Numbered from the stretch's first letter, positions 45,371 through 54,765 are shown. The stretch is 64,000 nt of DNA from Gammaproteobacteria bacterium UBA5109 (GCA_002414385.1 DHZH01000003.1:138530-202529); one strand, 5' to 3'. The notes: a model not told the origin generated them from the sequence alone. Translations and numbers: made by a program.

Positions 45371-46447
45371 TTATTTGCTGAAGCTGACCAGCTGGCGCCT
45401 GGGCCCCCAGTTGCCAGCCTGAGAGGCAAAATGGCCGGGCAGACTCTGGCCGCATTCCTTACAGCAACCCTCTGTGTCCAGATGCCAGAAGCCCAGTTGA
45501 TAACGATCCCGCTTTATCAGGAGTGCACGACAGTTCGGGCAATAGGTTGAAGCGCCCACAGCATCACTGACATTGCCGGTATAAACATGGTTCAGTCCGG
45601 TCTGCAGGGCGATTTTCCGTGAGCGGGTCAGGGAAAGTGCCGCCGTGCTGCTTTTATTGCGCATTTTATAATCGGGATGAAAAGCTGTGAAATGCAGCGG
45701 CACATCCGGCCCGAGATTGTCCAGTAGCCAGGTGGAGAGTGCTTCAATTTCCTTGCTGCTGTCATTTTCACCGGGGATTAACAGGGTGGTGAGTTCCAGC
45801 CAGACATCAGTTTCATGCTTTACATACAGGATAGTGTCGAGAACATCAGCCAGATGACCGCCACACAATTTGTAATAGAATTTTTCCGTGAAAGCTTTCA
45901 GGTCAATATTGGCAGCATCCATGTATTGGAAAAATTCGCGCCGAGGTTCCGGACAGATATAGCCGGCAGTCACGGCAACGGAATTTATACCTTCTTCACG
46001 ACAGGCCTGCGCCACATCAATGGCATACTCATGAAATATCACCGGGTCGTTATAGGTATAGGCAATGCTCAGGCAGTCAAGATTTTTTGCCGCCTGCGCC
46101 AGTTGCTGAGGAGAAGCTTCGCCGGCGAGTGTATCCATTTCACGGGATTTGCTGATATCCCAGTTTTGGCAGAATTTGCAGGCCAGATTGCAACCGGCTG
46201 TACCGAAGGATAAAACCGGCGAGCCTGGATAAAAATGGTTCAGTGGTTTTTTTTCAATCGGGTCAATGCAAAAGCCACTCGAGCGTCCATAAGTGGTCAG
46301 GACAATTTCTCCATCCTGGCAGGCCCGCACAAAACACAGTCCGCGTTGGCCCTCGCGCAGCCTGCAGGCCCGGGGACATAAATCGCACTGAATCTTACCT
46401 TCTTCTGTCCGGTGCCAGTATTGTGTTTTTGTGGCTGTGTCCATCAT
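45371..46447 (-). CDS. amrS: AmmeMemoRadiSam radical SAM enzyme AmrS
   Basis: About 358 residues from the ATG at 46447; the frame stays open upstream but that part lies in the promoter of the divergent gene. N-terminal CDLCPRACRLREGQRGLC, then the radical SAM cluster motif CNLACKFC, SIAYTYNDPVIFHEYA, and a C-terminal Cys pair region (YCPNCRALL, CCKECGQ) that could bind zinc or a second cluster. AmrS belongs to the widespread AmmeMemoRadiSam system of unknown reaction. Its ATG lies 38 nt from that of the Memo-AMMECR1 fusion gene on the other strand. Confidence 0.88.
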   Translation of the reverse strand: MMDTATKTQYWHRTEEGKIQCDLCPRACRLREGQRGLCFVRACQDGEIVLTTYGRSSGFCIDPIEKKPLNHFYPGSPVLSFGTAGCNLACKFCQNWDISKSREMDTLAGEASPQQLAQAAKNLDCLSIAYTYNDPVIFHEYAIDVAQACREEGINSVAVTAGYICPEPRREFFQYMDAANIDLKAFTEKFYYKLCGGHLADVLDTILYVKHETDVWLELTTLLIPGENDSSKEIEALSTWLLDNLGPDVPLHFTAFHPDYKMRNKSSTAALSLTRSRKIALQTGLNHVYTGNVSDAVGASTYCPNCRALLIKRDRYQLGFWHLDTEGCCKECGQSLPGHFASQAGNWGPRRQLVSFSK

Positions 46448-46485
46448 GCTAGGATTATACAGACATGTGAAACACTGAGACTGGC

Positions 46486-47847
46486 ATGACAGGTATAAGA
46501 AATCCAGCCGTTGCGGGTACTTTTTATCCGGGCAGGCATGATGAGCTGATGGCAATGGTGGATGCCATGCTGGCTGACGCCCCGGATAGCGAAAGCAGCC
46601 CGAAAGTCATCATTGCCCCCCATGCAGGTTATGTTTATTCAGGCAGCGTCGCAGCCCAGGCCTATCGTCGCCTGGCAAAGGTCAGAAAAAAAGTTAAGCG
46701 GGTGGTTTTACTTGGTCCGTCTCATCGAGTTGGCTTCAGGGGGATAGCTGCCAGTAGTGCAAATTCATTTAGTACCCCACTGGGTAAAATTCCCCTGGAT
46801 GTGGAAACGATAAAATTACTTACTGCCGTTACCCAAACCACTTTTCTTGATAAGGCACATGCACAGGAGCACAGCCTGGAAGTTCAGCTGCCCTTTTTAC
46901 AGCGCAGTCTGGATCAGTTTCAGCTGATTCCCCTGGTGGTTGGTGATGCCGATAAAAAGGCAGTGGCAGAAGTTCTGGAGTTTTTATGGGGTGGGGAAGA
47001 AACCCTGATTGTGATCTCTTCAGATCTCAGCCATTACCATCCCTATGATGAGGCAAAGTCACTGGATGCTGAAACTTCAGGAAAAATTCTGGCCTTGCAG
47101 GATGACCTGCAGGGCAGTGAAGCATGTGGTTGTCGTCCACTGAATGGTTTGCTGTACCTGGCTGGCAAGCAGGGCATGCGTGTGGAACAATTGGCAATGT
47201 TGAATTCCGGCGATACTGCCGGGCCAAGAGACAAAGTTGTCGGTTACGGGGCCTACGTTATCAATCACCAGCCAAGAGTTAAAGTCCAGGAGGACTATTC
47301 ACTGGCCCAGCGCCAGATCATGTTACAGCTTGCCCGGGATGCCATTCAGCAAGCTTTGCTGGGCAATAAAAATTTCGATGTAAAACTGAAACTCTATCCC
47401 CAGGCCCTGCTGAAAAAGGCAGCCAGTTTTGTGACAATAAACCTGAACGGCGCACTGCGAGGCTGTATTGGCAGCCTGCAGGCTCATCGGCCGCTGCTTA
47501 TCGATATAATTCAAAATGCCCAATCTGCTGCATTTCGTGACCCGCGATTTAAACCATTAAGCTTGCAAGAGTACCAGCAAATTGATATTCATATATCTGT
47601 GCTCACTGAAGCTGTACCCTTTCCGGTTAAAGATCGACAGGAATTGCTTGAAAAAATACGCCCAGGTAAAGACGGGCTGATTATTCGGGCACGGGGGAAA
47701 AGTGCCACGTATCTTCCGTCTGTGTGGGAAAAAATTCCTCAACCGGAAGACTTCATTACAGAGCTTCGGCGCAAGGCGGGGCTTGATCCGACAGGCTGGG
47801 ATGCCGATACAGAAGTAATGCGTTATCAGACAGTTGAATTTTCCTGA
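46486..47847 (+). CDS. amrB: AmmeMemoRadiSam Memo-AMMECR1 fusion protein (AmrB-AmrA)
   Basis: 453 residues with two domains. Memo (about 1-265) has the dioxygenase-like His residues H46 (APHAGYVYSG) and H80 (LLGPSHRVGF), with SSDLSHYHPYD later. AMMECR1 (about 280-453) has the signature L-R-G-C-I-G-S-L and AAFRDPRFKPL. In most genomes these are separate (AmrB, AmrA); a single-chain version indicates they act together. Human MEMO1 binds metals and AMMECR1 is linked to disease, but the bacterial reaction is unknown. Divergent from amrS. Confidence 0.88.
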   Translation: MTGIRNPAVAGTFYPGRHDELMAMVDAMLADAPDSESSPKVIIAPHAGYVYSGSVAAQAYRRLAKVRKKVKRVVLLGPSHRVGFRGIAASSANSFSTPLGKIPLDVETIKLLTAVTQTTFLDKAHAQEHSLEVQLPFLQRSLDQFQLIPLVVGDADKKAVAEVLEFLWGGEETLIVISSDLSHYHPYDEAKSLDAETSGKILALQDDLQGSEACGCRPLNGLLYLAGKQGMRVEQLAMLNSGDTAGPRDKVVGYGAYVINHQPRVKVQEDYSLAQRQIMLQLARDAIQQALLGNKNFDVKLKLYPQALLKKAASFVTINLNGALRGCIGSLQAHRPLLIDIIQNAQSAAFRDPRFKPLSLQEYQQIDIHISVLTEAVPFPVKDRQELLEKIRPGKDGLIIRARGKSATYLPSVWEKIPQPEDFITELRRKAGLDPTGWDADTEVMRYQTVEFS

Positions 47848-47903
47848 TCAAAAACGCATATTTTTAATGCAAGCTGAGTCAATCAGCAGAGCGACTGAAT
47901 TTT

Positions 47904-49343
47904 ATGGCAATTAACTGGAAAAATTATAATCCCGGCGAGTTTTATGACGAATTGATTTCTTCACCGGGTTATCCTCGAAAAGCAGCACGCAAGCTGACCA
48001 AGTATCTTGCTTCACTAAGTCATGAAGAGCTCAAGCAACGTAAGGCAACCATTGAACATGCCATCAAAACCATGGGTATTTCATTTACGGTTTACAGTGA
48101 GGCAGGCAATATAGATCGGCAGTGGCCCTTTGACCTGATTCCGCGCATTATCACCCAGAAAGAATGGGATCATACCAGCGATGGACTAAAACAACGCCTC
48201 AGGGCACTCAACTGTTTTGTTCATGATGTTTATAACGACGGTAAAATTCTCAAAGACAAAGTTGTTCCGGCCGACTTGATAAAAAAATCAAAAAACTTCC
48301 GCAAGGAATGTGTCGGCATGAAACCCCTGCATGAAGTCTGGGCACATATTTGTGGAACTGACCTGATTCGTGACAAGGACGGAGAATTTTATGTGCTGGA
48401 AGATAACCTGCGGGTTCCTTCCGGGGTTTCCTACATGCTGGAAAACCGCACTGTCACCAAGCGGGTTTTTCCGGAGCTGTTTGAGAACTATAACATTCAG
48501 CCAATTACTGATTATCCGACCCAGCTATTTGATACCCTGGCTGCAATTTCACCCAAACCCAAGGACTTCCCTGAAGTTGTAGTGCTGACACCCGGCATAT
48601 TTAATTCAGCCTATTTTGAACATTCTTATCTGGCTCAGCAGATGGGTTGTGAACTGGTGCAGGGCAGCGATCTGTATGTTGAAGATGACCATGTTTTCAT
48701 GAAAACCATTGAGGGCCTGGCACCGGTTGACGTGATTTATCGCCGTATTGATGATTTGTTTCTTGATCCTGAAGTTTTCAATCCTGATTCTGCTCTCGGA
48801 GTACCGGGTCTGATGAGAGCCTGGCTCAAAGGCAATGTCGGCCTGGCAAATGCACCGGGAGCAGGGGTAGCCGATGATAAAGTGATCTATACCTACGTGC
48901 CGAAGATGATCAAATATTACCTGGATGAAGAACCGATTCTGCCCAATGTGCCAAGTTTTCTCTGTACGGATAAGGCGCAGATGCAGCATGTGATTCAGAA
49001 CCTGGATAAACTGGTGGTGAAGCCGGCTAATGAATCCGGTGGTTACGGTATGCTCATCGGACCGCAGGCCAGTAAAAAAGAACGTGCTGAGTTTGCCCGC
49101 AGAATCCGGGCCAATCCACGTGAATACATGGCACAACCGCTTATTTCCTTATCGACGTCTCCGGTGCTGGGCGAAAATACCATGGAGCCCCGGCATGTTG
49201 ATTTACGTCCATTTATTTTGCAGGGTTCCAAGCCCTACGTGACCGCCGGTGGACTGACGCGTGTGGCAATGGTTAAAGGTTCCTATGTCGTAAATTCTTC
49301 CCAGGGTGGTGGCAGTAAAGATACCTGGATAGTGAGAGAATAA
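47904..49343 (+). CDS. Circularly permuted ATP-grasp type 2 protein (COG2308)
   Basis: 479 residues. Family marks: WPFDLIPRIITQKEWDH, LRALNCFVHDVYND, KECVGMKPLHEVWAHICGTD, EDNLRVPSGVSYMLENR, KPANESGGYGMLIG and HVDLRPFILQG. The fold predicts carboxylate-amine ligation with ATP, most likely making a peptide-like bond. The gene is 3 nt before an alpha-E protein gene, the standard pair, and an Anbu gene converges just after. This neighbourhood has been proposed to build and cleave a small peptide; the product is unknown. Confidence 0.9.
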   Translation: MAINWKNYNPGEFYDELISSPGYPRKAARKLTKYLASLSHEELKQRKATIEHAIKTMGISFTVYSEAGNIDRQWPFDLIPRIITQKEWDHTSDGLKQRLRALNCFVHDVYNDGKILKDKVVPADLIKKSKNFRKECVGMKPLHEVWAHICGTDLIRDKDGEFYVLEDNLRVPSGVSYMLENRTVTKRVFPELFENYNIQPITDYPTQLFDTLAAISPKPKDFPEVVVLTPGIFNSAYFEHSYLAQQMGCELVQGSDLYVEDDHVFMKTIEGLAPVDVIYRRIDDLFLDPEVFNPDSALGVPGLMRAWLKGNVGLANAPGAGVADDKVIYTYVPKMIKYYLDEEPILPNVPSFLCTDKAQMQHVIQNLDKLVVKPANESGGYGMLIGPQASKKERAEFARRIRANPREYMAQPLISLSTSPVLGENTMEPRHVDLRPFILQGSKPYVTAGGLTRVAMVKGSYVVNSSQGGGSKDTWIVRE

Positions 49344-49346
49344 ATT

Positions 49347-50315
49347 ATGTTATCAAGTGTTGCTGAAAGAGTTTACTGGCTGGGTCGTTATCTTGAGCGT
49401 GTAGAAAGCAGTGCCCGCCTGCTTAAAGTCTATTCGGCCATGTTATTTGATCTGCCTCGCGGCACCAGCCTTGACTGGAGTACCCTGATTGATATTGTCG
49501 GCGGTAATGACATCTACGATAAGAAATATCAGAGTTATGATGAAAAGCAGGTAGTGAAGTTTTTACTTGTTGACACGGATTATCCAAATTCGATATTTAA
49601 CAGTCTGATCATGGCACGTGAAAATGCCCGCACGACCCGGGAAGTGATCCCTTCGGAAACCTGGGAGCAGGTCAACGCAATTTATCATGTGCTCAAGGAT
49701 AATCTGAACCCGAGAATGGGTCGCGCTGCCCGTTATCAATTGCTGGAAGAAATTATTACAGATTCCCAGCGTATCGAGGGCCTGTTTGTCAGCAGTATGA
49801 GTCATAACAAGGCCTACTCCTTTATAGAATTGGGGCGCAAACTGGAAAGAGCGGACATGACCAGTCGTCTGGTTGATGTCGGCTCCATTAACCTCTTGCC
49901 GGAATTTTCTTCAAAAAGCCAGGAGCGTGTATCCCTGGAACCATACGAGAATATTGTCTGGATGAATGTCCTGCGTTGTCTGGGTGCTTTTCAGGCTTAT
50001 CGGCAACAGGTACAGAACCGGGTCAGCGGCAGGAAGGTGGTCAGGTTCCTGTTGCAGGATGAGGAATTCCCCCGCTCCATAGGGTTTTGCCTGTCAGAAC
50101 TGGTGTTTCATCTGGAAAAATTACCCAATAACGATGATGTAATTCGTGCTGTGGCCCGGGTAAAACGCATTTCCATTGATGCGAAGGTTGATAGCCTGGT
50201 AGAAAAAGGACTGCTGGAGTTTATCGATGAATTACAGATTTCCATCGCTGATATTCACGAGGAGATCACCCGGATCTGGTTCAATTCGGAAATCAGACAG
50301 GAAGAAGCTGCCTGA
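49347..50315 (+). CDS. Alpha-E domain protein (COG2307)
   Basis: 322 residues, nearly all helical. Starts MLSSVAERVYWLGRYLERVE and has MARENARTTREVIPSETWEQ, ELGRKLERADMTSRLVDV and RFLLQDEEFPRSIGFCL, all typical of the alpha-E family. It nearly always accompanies a COG2308 ATP-grasp protein, here 3 nt upstream, and is thought to be its partner. No enzymatic motif is visible. Convergent with Anbu-1, separated by 11 nt. Confidence 0.9.
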   Translation: MLSSVAERVYWLGRYLERVESSARLLKVYSAMLFDLPRGTSLDWSTLIDIVGGNDIYDKKYQSYDEKQVVKFLLVDTDYPNSIFNSLIMARENARTTREVIPSETWEQVNAIYHVLKDNLNPRMGRAARYQLLEEIITDSQRIEGLFVSSMSHNKAYSFIELGRKLERADMTSRLVDVGSINLLPEFSSKSQERVSLEPYENIVWMNVLRCLGAFQAYRQQVQNRVSGRKVVRFLLQDEEFPRSIGFCLSELVFHLEKLPNNDDVIRAVARVKRISIDAKVDSLVEKGLLEFIDELQISIADIHEEITRIWFNSEIRQEEAA

Positions 50316-50326
50316 TCAGAACTGCC

Positions 50327-51085
50327 TCAATAAATCCCGCTGCTACTGTCGGATATCTTATCCCAGCTTGATGCCCAGGCAAGAGGAGGCATCTGATTAA
50401 AGGCATTGAGCAATTTGTCTGCCCATTCCCTACCAAGATTTTGCAGAAACTGACTGTCATGGTCAAAACAGTGATAATTCTCCAGCCTGAAACTCTCAGC
50501 CTGGTAAAGCAGGAGTTCTATGGGTGCACCGACACTCTCGGTACTGTTCATGGTCGAGCTCATGGAAACCAGCGCACAAAGAGTCGCTGTATCCAGCGTT
50601 GTGCCCCTGCTGATGATGCGGTCCAGAATTGGTGTGCCGTATTTGGTTTCACCGATTTGTAAAAAGGGCGTGTCTTTTGAACTGGTTATGTTATTACCTG
50701 CCGGATAAATTTTTACCACCCGATGATGACTTCCCTGAATCTGTCCGCCCAGTAAAAAGGTTGATTCAAGTTCCGGCGTAATCGGTTCAAACTGGTCAAG
50801 CTGGTTACGATAAACATTGCCAACATATTCTGCAGCTTCGGCAATGGTGTTGACCTTATTAAGGTTTATTTCAGCATTCTGTTCAATATCACTGTACAGC
50901 TGATTGATACTTGCCTGTGCAGTACTCAGATTACCTGCAGTCAGAATCACAAACTGCCTGTCTGCAGCCTGATCGAAGCGGAACATTTTACTCTGTGTAA
51001 TTGTTTTGTCAGTCTGTAGGCTGTCGCGTGAATCTGAACAGAACACAATACCCTGGTTTACTGAAATGGCTATGCAATAGGTCAT
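50327..51085 (-). CDS. Anbu proteasome-like peptidase, copy 1
   Basis: 252 residues. After removal of Met1 the Thr nucleophile is N-terminal (MTYCIAISVNQG), as in Anbu and proteasome beta subunits. Asp18 (CSDSR) and Lys33 (QSKMFRF) occupy the catalytic positions, and a Ser/Gly-rich S-S-T-M-N-S region is present late. Anbu forms open-ring or lock-washer assemblies, and a peptidase role is debated. It differs from copy 2 after the catalytic Asp: S-R-D-S-L here versus the common S-R-T-N-A-G. Convergent with the COG2308-alpha-E pair. Confidence 0.85.
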   Translation of the reverse strand: MTYCIAISVNQGIVFCSDSRDSLQTDKTITQSKMFRFDQAADRQFVILTAGNLSTAQASINQLYSDIEQNAEINLNKVNTIAEAAEYVGNVYRNQLDQFEPITPELESTFLLGGQIQGSHHRVVKIYPAGNNITSSKDTPFLQIGETKYGTPILDRIISRGTTLDTATLCALVSMSSTMNSTESVGAPIELLLYQAESFRLENYHCFDHDSQFLQNLGREWADKLLNAFNQMPPLAWASSWDKISDSSSGIY

Positions 51086-51195
51086 GAATAGGTCATGGAA
51101 AAATTTTAAAGGCTGTTTGTCGGATTGCTGCTAAAACAGCTAAGGATGATTCTAGCTGAACTCAGGTCAATTTGGCAGGCTTAATGTGGTCTTAT

Positions 51196-51759
51196 TTATC
51201 GCCGCGCCAGTAGAAGCCGCTGTTTGGTGGTACCCATATCCGGTTTGTTTTGCAGAATTTCCTCATCACTGAGCCCGACCAGTTCATGGGGAAATACCAG
51301 CCAGTGATCGGTTTCATGTAGAAAAAAGTCAGGCCGACGCTTGGTTTGATTATTCAGTGGCTTGAAATAGGGAGTGGCAATTTTTATTTGTGGCAGATCA
51401 TTCTGGTAGATGTCACTTAATTCACGAATCACTTGTTGTAGACTCAAGCCGGTATCGAATACATCATCAACCAGCAGTAATGACTCATTGGCGCTGAAAT
51501 GACGGCGCAAATAATCCAGGCCATGCACCGTAACACGCGTGCGTTTGCCGATACTGGTATAGGAAGACGTACGTATTGCAATATGATCACTCTGGATGCC
51601 GGCAAACTCGAATGCTTCCTGAATTGCAATGCCAACAGGGGTGCCACCACGCCAGACTCCAATAATCAAATCAGGCTCGAACCCGCTTTCCAGAATTTGC
51701 AGGGCTAATTCAAATGCATCCTTGAGCAGGCTGCCGGCAGTGATGTATTGCTTTTGCAT
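51196..51759 (-). CDS. Phosphoribosyltransferase
   Basis: 187 residues of the PRT type I fold. The PRPP-binding motif LLLVDDVFDTGLSLQ is clear, preceded by LIIGVWRGGTPVGIAI and followed by PDFFLHETDHWLVFPHE. The hood is that of hypoxanthine/xanthine-type enzymes; XGPRT-like salvage of a purine base is the most likely role, but the base specificity is not certain. It stands between Anbu-1 and the divergent symporter gene. Confidence 0.82.
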   Translation of the reverse strand: MQKQYITAGSLLKDAFELALQILESGFEPDLIIGVWRGGTPVGIAIQEAFEFAGIQSDHIAIRTSSYTSIGKRTRVTVHGLDYLRRHFSANESLLLVDDVFDTGLSLQQVIRELSDIYQNDLPQIKIATPYFKPLNNQTKRRPDFFLHETDHWLVFPHELVGLSDEEILQNKPDMGTTKQRLLLARR

Positions 51760-51811
51760 GGTTACAAGTAGTAATTGTTTAATGGCAGATGAAGTTATAA
51801 CATGAGCAGGA

Positions 51812-53467
51812 ATGGATGGCTTTAATTCCTTTCTCCTCTTGCTTGACAGTTACCTTGGCAGTTCTGCCTGGTTCCCTTTTGTGCTTCTTGGCGTTGGTTT
51901 GTTTTTTACCATATATCTGCGTTTTCCTCAGCTACGTTTTTTTACCCATTCCTGGGCTGTCCTCAGGGGCAAATATGAAAAATCCGACGACCCGGGTGAT
52001 ACGACTCACTTTCAGGCACTTTCCACGGCATTATCCGGCACAGTAGGGACGGGTAATATTGGTGGTGTCGGACTGGCAATCTTTATCGGTGGTCCTGCCG
52101 CTCTGTTCTGGATGTGGATGACCGCATTCCTGGGTATGGCAACCAAGATGGTGGAAGTCAGCCTTTCGCATAAATATCGTGTAAAAGCTGCAAATGGCAC
52201 CATGGCGGGCGGCCCGATGTATTACATGGAGCATGGTCTGAAGATGCACTGGCTGGCGATGTTTTTTGCGGTTGCAACAGTGATCTGTTCGTTTGGCACC
52301 GGCAATCTGCCACAGATCAATAATATCGCCAGCAGTATCGAAACCAGCTTTGGAGTAACCCCGATTATTACCGGCGCTGTGCTCTCAGTTCTGCTGGGAC
52401 TGGTCATCGTTGGCGGCATTAGAAGAATCGCCCATGTCGCCGCCGCGATTGTACCTACCATGGCAAGCTTTTACATGATTGGCGCTCTGGCTGTGATCAT
52501 CGTGAATTATGACAACATCATTCCGTCTTTTCTGAGTATTTTTAGTGATGCTTTCAGTGGCTCAGCAGCAACAGGCGGCTTCCTGGGTGCGACATTCGCC
52601 TTTGCGTTTAATCGCGGTGTCGGACGAGGGCTGTTTTCCAATGAAGCTGGTCAGGGTTCGGCAGCAATTGCTCACGCCTCCGCAAAAGCGGATGAACATG
52701 TTTCCGAGGGTATGGTCTCATTACTTGAGCCTTTCATTGATACACTGATAATTTGCACGGTCACCGGCCTGGTTATTCTGTCTTCCGGTGCCTGGAGCCA
52801 GAAGTTCGAGCATGAATTTGAATCGGCGGATCTGCTGCTTCTGGATGGCCTTTATCAGGAAGAGGTGTTGGCCGACCGTGAGCAGATAGCCGCTTATCTG
52901 ATGCGTGGTGATGACAATATCAGCCTCTACAGCGGCTCGGTCGATGTCCTTGCAGGTGAGATTCAGAATTCGCCATTAACCATCATACATGCGCGTTCCT
53001 TTGCCGAGGATGTTCGAGTACTGCGTAATGCAGAAGCTTTTAGCGGTGAGCTTGTGATAATCGACGGGCAGATTCAGGACCCGGAAATCACTTTGCAGGG
53101 TCGCTCCTTACTACATTCTGCCGCTTTAACCACAGCCGCGTTTGGCATGGGCCTGTTCGGGGAAAACGGGCAGTACATCGTTTCCATTTCACTGGCACTG
53201 TTTGCCTTTTCCACGGCCATTGCCTGGTCTTATTACGGTGACCGCGCAATTATTTATCTCATCGGTTTCAAGGCAGTGATGCCATACCGGATTATTTACT
53301 GTATGGCCTTTTTTATCGCCTCATTTGCAGATACCACTATCGTCTGGAACTTCGCGGCAGTGGCTGTGGTCCTGATGACCCTGCCCAATTTACTGGGAAT
53401 CATGCTGATGCGGCGGGAGATGAAAAGCCTGGTGAGTGATTACTGGAAAGAATACGAGAAAAAGTAA
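51812..53467 (+). CDS. Sodium:alanine-type symporter (AGCS family) with an inserted domain
   Basis: 551 residues. AGCS marks: ALSGTVGTGNIGGV, GGPMYYMEHG, FNRGVGRGLFSNEAGQGSAA and FAFSTAIAWSYYGDRA. Relatives import alanine or glycine with sodium. Members are usually about 450 residues. Here about 100 mostly hydrophilic residues are inserted between SSGAWSQ (about 330) and TTAAFGMGLFG (about 440), including RDEQ-like helices and a beta-rich stretch (GELVIIDGQIQDPEITLQG). The insert should face one side of the membrane between two late helices; its role is unknown. Confidence 0.87.
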   Translation: MDGFNSFLLLLDSYLGSSAWFPFVLLGVGLFFTIYLRFPQLRFFTHSWAVLRGKYEKSDDPGDTTHFQALSTALSGTVGTGNIGGVGLAIFIGGPAALFWMWMTAFLGMATKMVEVSLSHKYRVKAANGTMAGGPMYYMEHGLKMHWLAMFFAVATVICSFGTGNLPQINNIASSIETSFGVTPIITGAVLSVLLGLVIVGGIRRIAHVAAAIVPTMASFYMIGALAVIIVNYDNIIPSFLSIFSDAFSGSAATGGFLGATFAFAFNRGVGRGLFSNEAGQGSAAIAHASAKADEHVSEGMVSLLEPFIDTLIICTVTGLVILSSGAWSQKFEHEFESADLLLLDGLYQEEVLADREQIAAYLMRGDDNISLYSGSVDVLAGEIQNSPLTIIHARSFAEDVRVLRNAEAFSGELVIIDGQIQDPEITLQGRSLLHSAALTTAAFGMGLFGENGQYIVSISLALFAFSTAIAWSYYGDRAIIYLIGFKAVMPYRIIYCMAFFIASFADTTIVWNFAAVAVVLMTLPNLLGIMLMRREMKSLVSDYWKEYEKK

Positions 53468-53513
53468 GCAATTTTTTCGGTAGCATCCCAGTTTGAATTG
53501 ATAAGTTGGACCT

Positions 53514-53680
53514 GTGAAAGGCTGGCTTCTATATTCCGTGACACGCCAAAAACCGTACATCCCTGTACAGGCTCGGCTGGCGACATCTGACCGCCATGGA
53601 TGGTGGAAATGCCGAGAATTGCAGGAGCAATTCCGGCCATGTCGCCAGACGGTCACAGAATATAGAAGCCAGCCTTTCAC
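53514..53680. repeat. 167-bp palindromic intergenic element
   Basis: 29-bp terminal inverted repeats (53514-53542 and 53652-53680) match at 28 positions. Inside are a second inverted repeat (TGGCGACAT / ATGTCGCCA, 53578-53586 and 53639-53647), a GAATTGC-AGGA-GCAATTC hairpin (53616-53633) and a GTAC-ATCCCT-GTAC mini-palindrome (about 53555-53568). As RNA or single-stranded DNA it folds into a branched structure. It lies between the convergent AGCS and bamD genes. This is a MITE- or REP-like element; no transposase is present. Confidence 0.85.
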
Positions 53681-53739
53681 TAAATTTAATAGCAGCATTC
53701 AAACTGAGGCACTACCATTTTTTCCGGTATCTGCTTGAA

Positions 53740-54765
53740 TTAATTCTCTACTGCTTCGACTTCGTCTTCCAGTTCAGCTTCAATTTCATCCATGGGGTTG
53801 CGTGTACCGGGATCGCCGAGCATCCCCAGCGTCAGAATGTTCAGTAGCGAACGGTCACGCTGTTCCTGCGGAATTTCAAAACTGAAAGCGCCTTCATTGT
53901 TGTCCGGACGCCGGGTTGGCGCCAGTGGTGTATCACGCCGGTTGGAACCCAGCACACCAAATGTCATGGTATAGAGCACGGAAGGATCTGTGATTTGCGT
54001 GTTGACAATGAAATTACCATTTTCATCCAGCTGGCCGCTGTCAGGAAAATTGCTTTTGAGAATATCCAGGCTGTTATTTGCCAGATCATCCAGGCCCAGA
54101 CGCAGGTACATCTCGGTCATTATTTCCAGTGCTCTGGGGACAGCAGGGGCTTCCTGATAATTTTCCACAACGTACCTGGCGCGATTCAGGGCGGAAAGAT
54201 AAGCCTGCCGTTCAATATAAAATTCGGCAACATGGATTTCATAGCTGGCCAGCAGATTGCGCAGATAAATCATGCGTGCCCTGGCATCAGCTGCATAGGG
54301 GCTGTTGGGAAAGCGGGTAATCAGCTGCGAAAAATCTGCAAAAGATTCACGGGCATTACCCGGATCACGTTTGCTCGGGTCGGTCGGTAACCAGCGCCCC
54401 AGAAAGCTGGCATCTTCAGTATAGAAGGCCAGCCCTTTCATATAGTAGGCATAGTCAATATTGTCGTCATCAGGATAGAGGCGGATAAATCGGTCAGCGG
54501 CAGCACGTGCCAGTTCTGCTTCACCATCCTGATAATAGGCATATACCAGTTCAATCTGGGCCTGGGCTGCGTATTGTCCGAAAGGAAACTGTGCTTCAAG
54601 CTGTTGAAAAATACTTATAGCCAGCTGCCAGTCATTGTTTTCCATGGCTTCAACCGCTTCGTTATAGAAGTATTCTTCGGTGGAACCGATTACTTCATCA
54701 TCCGAACTACAGGCGCTGAGGATCAGGCTTAGGGAAATGAGGCTTGTTGAGAGTAATTTTTTCAC
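53740..54765 (-). CDS. bamD: Outer-membrane assembly lipoprotein BamD
   Basis: 341 residues from a GTG at 54765. The lipobox LSAC places the acylated Cys near residue 19. TPR-like helical repeats follow (YNEAVEAMENNDWQLAISIF, FGQYAAQAQIELVYAYYQDG, YAYYMKGLAFYTEDASF with the D-P-S-K-R-D-P segment). It is part of the BAM complex that inserts beta-barrels. The tail after about residue 250 is acidic and longer than in E. coli (245 residues), but Pseudomonas BamD has a similar length. Divergent from rluD, as in many gammaproteobacteria. Confidence 0.92.
   Translation of the reverse strand: MKKLLSTSLISLSLILSACSSDDEVIGSTEEYFYNEAVEAMENNDWQLAISIFQQLEAQFPFGQYAAQAQIELVYAYYQDGEAELARAAADRFIRLYPDDDNIDYAYYMKGLAFYTEDASFLGRWLPTDPSKRDPGNARESFADFSQLITRFPNSPYAADARARMIYLRNLLASYEIHVAEFYIERQAYLSALNRARYVVENYQEAPAVPRALEIMTEMYLRLGLDDLANNSLDILKSNFPDSGQLDENGNFIVNTQITDPSVLYTMTFGVLGSNRRDTPLAPTRRPDNNEGAFSFEIPQEQRDRSLLNILTLGMLGDPGTRNPMDEIEAELEDEVEAVEN

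Noticed and set aside
53514..53680. Integron attC site
   Set aside because: The palindromic size fits, but the RYYYAAC/GTTRRRY core sites are absent and there is no integrase or cassette.
53514..53738. Small coding frames on both strands starting K-G-W-L-L-Y-S-V-T
   Set aside because: They are by-products of the 29-bp terminal inverted repeats of the palindromic element, which give the same reading on each strand.
53740..54765. BamD C-terminal extension as a novelty
   Set aside because: It is long compared with E. coli, but Pseudomonas BamD has about the same length.
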